Under the pieces are notes generated by a model. It worked only from the letters and a program-made list of their open reading frames with translations. It had not been told where the DNA came from and did no database searches. Below are positions 15,993-20,288 of a stretch of 20,288 bases of DNA, piece after piece; the stretch's first letter is position 1, and each line of letters begins with the position of its first letter. This DNA is from an uncultured Rhodanobacteraceae bacterium. GTDB lineage: Bacteria > Pseudomonadota > Gammaproteobacteria > Xanthomonadales > Rhodanobacteraceae. The DNA is taken from contig CALFNI010000370.1 in NCBI GenBank assembly GCA_937902695.1, positions 1-20,288 of the forward strand, in the 5' to 3' direction. The translations under genes were made by a program, and so were the position numbers.

Positions 15993-18656
15993 GTGCCGCA
16001 CGATCCGGGCGAACCGTCCGTGAGCGCGGTGCTCAACACGCCCGTACCCGAACGCCGCGACGCGCCGGCGCCGCTGTTGCGCACGCTGGTGCTCTGCGAT
16101 CTCGCCGATTCGACCGCACTCGTCGAGCGCCTCGGCGATCTGCAGGCCGCGGAGCTGTTCCGCAAGCACGATCGTCTGACGCGCACGCTCGTGCACCATC
16201 ACGGCGGTCGCGAGATCGACAAGACCGACGGCTTCCTGATGATGTTCGACCGCCCGATCGAGGCGGTCGCCTTCGCGCTCGCCTACCAGCGCGCGCTGCG
16301 CGGGCTCGACCAGGCCGGCATCGCGCTGCACGCGCGCGTCGGCATCCACTTCGGCGAAGTCATCGCCTGGGACAACACGCTCGACGACATCGCCAAGGGC
16401 GCCAAGCCGTTCGAGATCGAAGGCCTCGTCAAGCCGACGACGTCGCGCCTGATGCAGCTCGCGCTGCCGGGCCAGATCCTGCTTTCGGGCGTCGCCTACC
16501 AGCTCGCGCACCGCGGGCAGGACGAGCTCGGCGTCGTCGCCGGCACGGCGGTCTGGCGCACGCACGGCCGCTATCGTTTCAAGGGCCTGCCCGATCCGGT
16601 CGCGGTGTTCGAAGTCGGCGAGAAGGACATCGCGCCGCTGAAGGCGCCGCCGTGGTCCGGCAAGGCGCATCGCGAAGTGCCGTTCTGGCGGCGCCCGGCG
16701 ACGATGGTCGTCGAGGCTTTCGTCCTGCTCGCGCTCGTCGCGATGCCGCTCTGGTATCTGCTGCGGCCGGAGCCCGCCATCGCGTTCGCGCAGCGCGACT
16801 GGGTCGTCGTCGGCAGCCTCAAGAACCTCACCGACGACACCAGCTTCGACGATTCGCTGCAAACCGCGTTCCGCCTCGGCCTCGAGCAGTCGCGCTACGT
16901 CAACGTGCTGTCCGATCTCAAGACGCGCGACACGGTCAAGCTGATGCAGCGTGATCCGGAGCACACCGAGGTCGATCGTACGATCGGCTCGGAAGTGGCG
17001 ATCCGCGACGGCGCGCGCGCGCTGATCCTGCCGACCGTTGCCGAGATCGGCGGCCGCGTGCGCGTGACGGCCGAGGTCGTCGATCCGCAGACGCAGACGA
17101 CGGTGTGGTCCGAATCGGCCGACGGCGTCGGCGCCGAATCCGTGCTGCCCTCGCTCGACCAGGTGAATCAGAAGCTGCGCGTACGGCTCGGCGAGGCGCT
17201 GGCGACGGTGTCGAGCGAATCGCAGCCGCTCGACAAGGTCGCCACGAAGAACCTCGATGCGCTGCGCGCTTATTCGCTGGCCGAACGAGCCTACGCCGGC
17301 GAGCATCTTGCCGATGCCGCGGCCCTCTACCGGCAGGCGCTCAAGCTTGATCCTGATTTTGCGCTGGCCCACATCGGCCTTGCCCGCACGTTGGTCTATT
17401 CGGACGATCGGCAGCAAGCGACCTCCGAGCTCCAGGCCGCCGGCCGCTCACGCGACCGGCTTTCGCCGCGCGATGCGCTGTTCGTCGAGGCGTGGCAAGC
17501 GAGCCTGCAAGGCTCGCACAAGGTTGCATTGGAAAAGTGGAGGCTTCTTGCGACGCTTTATCCCGATCTGTTCGCGGCGCACGGCCTCTACGCATACTTC
17601 GCATGGCAGTTCGCCAACCGCTACGACGATGAGATCGTCGCGTCGGCAAGGAAGGCTGCCTCGCCGCTGAATGCCTATGCGCCGAAGAGCCTCATGCTGC
17701 TCGGCACGCTTTACGTCGCCAACGGCCGTTTTGACGAGGCAAACGAGCAGTTCGCATTGGCGCGCAAGGGCGGCATGGCGTGGCACGTCGACTATGTTTT
17801 TGCCGACGCGGCGCGGCGTCGCTTCGCCGACGCCGACAAGACGCTCGATCTGGTCCAGTCGTCAGGCGTCGCCTCTCGCGATGTCGATACGCTATTCCGC
17901 CGCATTCTGCTGTCGGCCGACAAGGGCGATTGGGCGGACACATGGACGCAGGTCGACCTGGCCAAGCGCGCGTCGGCGAAAGTCAGCGCGGACGTCCAGC
18001 GCCGGTTTACGCTGGTCGATACCTCGCTGCGCGTTGCCGTCGACCCGGGTTCGATGGAGGCGAAGGCACTGCGCGAACGACTGCGGCCGACGATCGACTG
18101 GCTGCAGAAGGCCAGCGGCGAATATAGGGCCGACGGTCAGCTGGACGCGCTGTTGGCGGCTTATCTGGCTGCACGGGGTGGCGACCTTGATCTGGCCCGT
18201 GACGCGCTCGCGGCCGCGCGGCCGCAAGACGATTATTATCCGGTGCTCACGGATATGTTCACGATCGCCGACGCCGAACGGCAGCGCGCCGAGGGCAAAG
18301 CCGATGAGGCGATCCAGACCCTCAAGCCCACCGTCAACGGCGCGGAGCTCTATTTGACGCACGTCGCGCTGATGGACGCCTACGAATCGGTGAAAAATTA
18401 CAAGAGGGCGCTCGCCGAAGCGCGCTGGCTCGCAGCGCATCGCGGTCGAGCCTACGCGGAGTTCGATCCCAATCGCGTGCCGCTCAACGTCATCGAGTCC
18501 GATCTCGCCACGTTGCACATTGCTGAATACAGCGGAGCGCTTGGCGACAAGGCTGGCGAGCGCCAAGCCCTGGATGACTTCCGCAAACTATGGCCGGGCG
18601 CCCAGGAGCTGCCGTACGTCAAGGAACGCGTCAGGAAGATCCAAACGAAGTCCTAG
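15993..18656 (+). CDS. Membrane class III nucleotide cyclase with TPR-like repeats (putative peptide modification system cyclase)
   Basis: The protein is up to 887 aa. The start is unsure between GTG at 15993 and GTG at 16020, and neither has a good ribosome site. Residues 28-205 are a class III cyclase domain: LCDLADST with metal-binding Asp36, KTDGFLMMF with Asp79, HARVGIHFGEV (113-123) and TTSRLMQLALPGQILLS with Arg152. The usual VN-x-A-x-R segment reads VKPTTSR, so substrate choice (ATP or GTP) cannot be told. A transmembrane helix at about 236-257 is followed by a TolB/FlgO-like domain (about 265-400, with GARALILPTVAEIGGRVRVT) and TPR-like helical repeats (about 410-860), predicted to be periplasmic. 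It follows the cNMP-binding GGDEF gene by 75 bp. Its last 26 bp overlap the peptide gene on the other strand. Codon use becomes less GC-rich from about 17.3 kb. Confidence 0.88.
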   Translation: MPHDPGEPSVSAVLNTPVPERRDAPAPLLRTLVLCDLADSTALVERLGDLQAAELFRKHDRLTRTLVHHHGGREIDKTDGFLMMFDRPIEAVAFALAYQRALRGLDQAGIALHARVGIHFGEVIAWDNTLDDIAKGAKPFEIEGLVKPTTSRLMQLALPGQILLSGVAYQLAHRGQDELGVVAGTAVWRTHGRYRFKGLPDPVAVFEVGEKDIAPLKAPPWSGKAHREVPFWRRPATMVVEAFVLLALVAMPLWYLLRPEPAIAFAQRDWVVVGSLKNLTDDTSFDDSLQTAFRLGLEQSRYVNVLSDLKTRDTVKLMQRDPEHTEVDRTIGSEVAIRDGARALILPTVAEIGGRVRVTAEVVDPQTQTTVWSESADGVGAESVLPSLDQVNQKLRVRLGEALATVSSESQPLDKVATKNLDALRAYSLAERAYAGEHLADAAALYRQALKLDPDFALAHIGLARTLVYSDDRQQATSELQAAGRSRDRLSPRDALFVEAWQASLQGSHKVALEKWRLLATLYPDLFAAHGLYAYFAWQFANRYDDEIVASARKAASPLNAYAPKSLMLLGTLYVANGRFDEANEQFALARKGGMAWHVDYVFADAARRRFADADKTLDLVQSSGVASRDVDTLFRRILLSADKGDWADTWTQVDLAKRASAKVSADVQRRFTLVDTSLRVAVDPGSMEAKALRERLRPTIDWLQKASGEYRADGQLDALLAAYLAARGGDLDLARDALAAARPQDDYYPVLTDMFTIADAERQRAEGKADEAIQTLKPTVNGAELYLTHVALMDAYESVKNYKRALAEARWLAAHRGRAYAEFDPNRVPLNVIESDLATLHIAEYSGALGDKAGERQALDDFRKLWPGAQELPYVKERVRKIQTKS

Positions 18657-18963
18657 GCGGCTTGTTCACGGCTGCCAGGCTTCCCACCGACAGCTTGATC
18701 TGCGGTGGCGCGTGGCAGACGCAGACAGCGGCGACGTTGTCGATCACCTGATACAGCGCTTCCTGGAAGATCTGCGAATCAGCCAGCTTGATCGGTGCCT
18801 GATGCCCCGGCGGCAGCTCGCCCACGATTTTCTCCGGAACGCCGATGTCGCGTAGCGCCTGTACCGGATTGCACTCATAAACCTTCCGGTAGTCGTGGTC
18901 GGCGGCAAGCTTGCGCAGCAGCACAAGCGCATATTCCTTCGGTAGCAGTACGTCGTCGCTCAC
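18631..18963 (-). CDS. Putative modified peptide (RiPP precursor with nitrile-hydratase-like leader)
   Basis: This is a 110-aa peptide from a GTG at 18963, chosen for the AAGGGGGAAAGC just upstream; the frame stays open to 19092 but would cross the predicted promoter. Residues 6-46 resemble nitrile-hydratase-alpha-like leader peptides: ALVLLRKLAADHDYRKVYE, then NPVQALRDIGVP. The second half includes a helix-like ADSQIFQEALYQVIDNV (61-77), a Cys81-Val-Cys83 pair and a Ser/Thr/Pro-rich tail (SVGSLAAVNKPPRTSFGSS), which is the likely core. No Gly-Gly cleavage site is seen. It matches what I remember of the 'putative modified peptide' family found beside a cyclase and a SagB-like dehydrogenase. 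It is convergent with the cyclase gene and overlaps it by 26 bp. The modification and product are unknown. Confidence 0.8.
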   Translation of the reverse strand: MSDDVLLPKEYALVLLRKLAADHDYRKVYECNPVQALRDIGVPEKIVGELPPGHQAPIKLADSQIFQEALYQVIDNVAAVCVCHAPPQIKLSVGSLAAVNKPPRTSFGSS

Positions 18964-19055
18964 GCTTTCCCCCTTCTGCTCCGAAGGCCGCCTGTTCCCT
19001 GGGCCCCTTCGAATCGTGGACCGATAGGCCGGGAGTCCTTTGCGGGCTCCGTGGA

Positions 19056-19084
19056 AGTGTAGTGGCACCGCTCCGGCGCAGCAA
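19056..19084 (-). promoter_or_regulatory. Possible promoter of the peptide gene
   Basis: On the minus strand TTGCTG (19079-19084) and TACACT (19056-19061) are 17 bp apart, with 3/6 and 4/6 consensus bases. They would give an approximately 85-nt leader before the GTG at 18963. The spacer 18964-19397 otherwise holds only the terminator and palindrome listed below. Confidence 0.35.
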
Positions 19085-19120
19085 CAATTCACGGTCCGGA
19101 CGTGGCGCGATCACATACCG

Positions 19121-19150
19121 AAAAAAGCCTCCCCTTTTTCAGGGGGAGGC
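19121..19150 (-). terminator. Intrinsic terminator without an obvious upstream gene
   Basis: On the minus strand the sequence reads GCCTCCCC, an 8-nt loop, GGGGAGGC and six Ts, a textbook terminator. It ends transcripts coming from the right. The only gene there is on the plus strand, so it either blocks antisense reading into the peptide gene or ends an unseen small RNA. Confidence 0.8.
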
Positions 19151-19298
19151 AGGTTTGTCCACGCCAAAAAAACCAGTCGGTCAGGCGCCGAAAGTGCCAA
19201 GCGCGAACCCGCGCGCATGGCCGATGGCGAGACGGCCGAACCGGCGAGCGTTGGAGGCGCGTGACAGGTGAAGCAGTGGCTGCATGCGATCGGCGCAA

Positions 19299-19312
19299 CC
19301 GAAGGCCTTCGG
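19299..19312. repeat. 14-bp perfect palindrome upstream of the dehydrogenase gene
   Basis: CCGAAGGCCTTCGG is fully self-complementary and lies about 85 bp before the dehydrogenase start, followed by a TACACT (19317-19322) that resembles a -10. It may be an operator for this gene, but no regulator is known. Confidence 0.3.
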
Positions 19313-19397
19313 CGCATACACTCTTCTCGGCGAGTTTGACGGGCCTCGAACCGGATGCCGAGGCCATGGCAATGACCTCGGGCGAGAAGGAGCCTAT

Positions 19398-20288
19398 ATG
19401 CGAGCGCGCCGCTGCGCGATTGTCACCATGGAACCGCGGGAAAACCTGGAGTTCAATCTGGCGCTCCTCTCCGAGGGCGGGAACGGTCTGCAAACGGTCC
19501 TAGCGTGGGTCGCGGTCGCGCCGCATACGGGCGGGGAAGTTGCCGTGACCGCCGGCGAAGTCGAATTACTCGGCAAGGTCTCACCCTCCGCCTGGTGCGA
19601 CCTCGACGATCTTGCCGCGCTGCATCCTCCGCTTCTTATCGAGGCGCTCCTTTCGAAAAGCCTGCTGGTTCGGGAAGGTTCCGACGCGGACGGCCGTGAT
19701 CGGCGGCTGCGCGATACGCATTGGCGTAGTGCCTCGGCCGCGATGCACTACGCATCGCGATGGCACGGAGTGGATACCGAAGCCATGGGACGCGAGTTTG
19801 AGGAAGTCAGCGGGCAGACGCTGCTGGAGCGTCTCGGCCCGTCGCCGCCCCCGGTCCGCGAGCGCGTCGATCGAGACCGCCGCATCCGGTTGCCGGCTGG
19901 CGAGGCATCCTCACTCGACGCGCTGCTGGCGCACCGCGCCACCTGCCGGAATTTCGATCGTTCGAGCGCGCTCACGCAGGCGCAATTCGCGGGAGTGCTG
20001 TATCGCACGTACGGCGCGCGCGCAGTCGACGACTTCGCACCGGGCGTGCAGCTTCTCAAGAAGGGCGTGCCGAGCGCGGGCGGTTTGCACGCTACCGAAG
20101 CGTACCTGCTCGTGCAGCGCGTCGAAGGCATCGAGCCCGGGCTCTATCACTATCATCCGGTCGATCATGCGCTCGAGCCGGTCCGGACGCTGACCGCCAT
20201 CGAAGCCGCGACGCTGGCACGTCGCTTCGTCGCGGCACAGGCGTACTTCGTCGACGCGCAGGTGATGGTGATTCCGACGAGCCGGTTC
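19398..20288 (+). CDS. SagB-like flavin dehydrogenase (putative peptide maturation dehydrogenase), partial
   Basis: The frame starts at an ATG at 19398 with an AAGGAG ribosome site 5 nt upstream and runs off the right edge (297 residues seen). Residues 1-165 are a family-specific N-terminal part without a recognised fold. From about 172 the chain matches the FMN-binding nitroreductase/SagB fold: SLDALLAHRATCRNF (with Arg180 and Arg184 as flavin-contact candidates), VPSAGGLHATEAYLLVQ (224-240, the conserved PSAG element) and a GLYHYHP segment. SagB-type enzymes oxidise azolines to azoles in modified peptides. The nearby leader-like peptide makes a peptide substrate likely, but no cyclodehydratase (YcaO) gene lies in the window. 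The first hundred codons use more A/T-rich codons than the rest. Confidence 0.85.
   Translation, partial: MRARRCAIVTMEPRENLEFNLALLSEGGNGLQTVLAWVAVAPHTGGEVAVTAGEVELLGKVSPSAWCDLDDLAALHPPLLIEALLSKSLLVREGSDADGRDRRLRDTHWRSASAAMHYASRWHGVDTEAMGREFEEVSGQTLLERLGPSPPPVRERVDRDRRIRLPAGEASSLDALLAHRATCRNFDRSSALTQAQFAGVLYRTYGARAVDDFAPGVQLLKKGVPSAGGLHATEAYLLVQRVEGIEPGLYHYHPVDHALEPVRTLTAIEAATLARRFVAAQAYFVDAQVMVIPTSRF

Noticed and set aside
19219..19266. A 15-codon plus-strand mini-frame (starting MADGETAEP) between the peptide and dehydrogenase genes.
   Set aside because: It has no ribosome site and no likeness to a leader or core peptide.
19102..19503. Overlapping plus- and minus-strand frames of 130-135 residues across the terminator region.
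   Set aside because: Both read through a textbook terminator, overlap the start of the dehydrogenase gene and have Arg-rich shadow composition.

Overview
The window is GC-rich DNA from a proteobacterium, most likely a gammaproteobacterium of the Xanthomonadales/Lysobacterales group. This placement rests on gene content remembered from that group: aceB-aceA with a divergent LysR regulator, and a cNMP-binding GGDEF protein next to a membrane nucleotide cyclase. No rRNA or tRNA gene was seen that could confirm it.

Left part (1-4745, all minus strand). An ECF sigma factor overlaps a small single-pass probable anti-sigma factor, followed by an exported PDZ protein. Past a strong hairpin lies a beta-lactamase-fold serine hydrolase that is cut by the window edge and lacks two catalytic motif residues. 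Upstream of the sigma gene is an unrecognised membrane-anchored periplasmic protein of 566 aa.

Middle part (4876-13506). This holds acetate and C2 metabolism with some small membrane proteins. Acetyl-CoA synthetase (acs) is followed at 26 bp by an Sfp-type phosphopantetheinyl transferase. Next come a GlsB/YeaQ/YmgE-type membrane protein with a textbook terminator, a 90-aa membrane protein and a DUF4126 protein. A LysR regulator is then divergent from aceB-aceA, the two glyoxylate-bypass enzymes. Acs makes acetyl-CoA and AceA/AceB let it be used for growth. The LysR/aceB intergenic region carries four GTCAA elements at about 30-bp spacing.

Right part (13507-20288). After a hairpin-rich convergent spacer comes a TetR regulator with a perfect 18-bp palindrome just downstream of its predicted -10. 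Then comes the most interesting block: (i) a cNMP-binding GGDEF diguanylate cyclase, (ii) a membrane class III nucleotide cyclase with TPR-like repeats, (iii) a 110-aa nitrile-hydratase-leader-like peptide on the opposite strand whose end overlaps the cyclase gene, and (iv) a SagB-like flavin dehydrogenase that runs off the window. I read this as a putative RiPP (modified peptide) locus joined to a cyclic-nucleotide to c-di-GMP relay. The families have been named in genome annotation, but to my knowledge their product and chemistry are uncharacterised. Codon use relaxes from strongly GC-rich to more mixed between about 17.3 and 19.9 kb, which fits a different history for this block.
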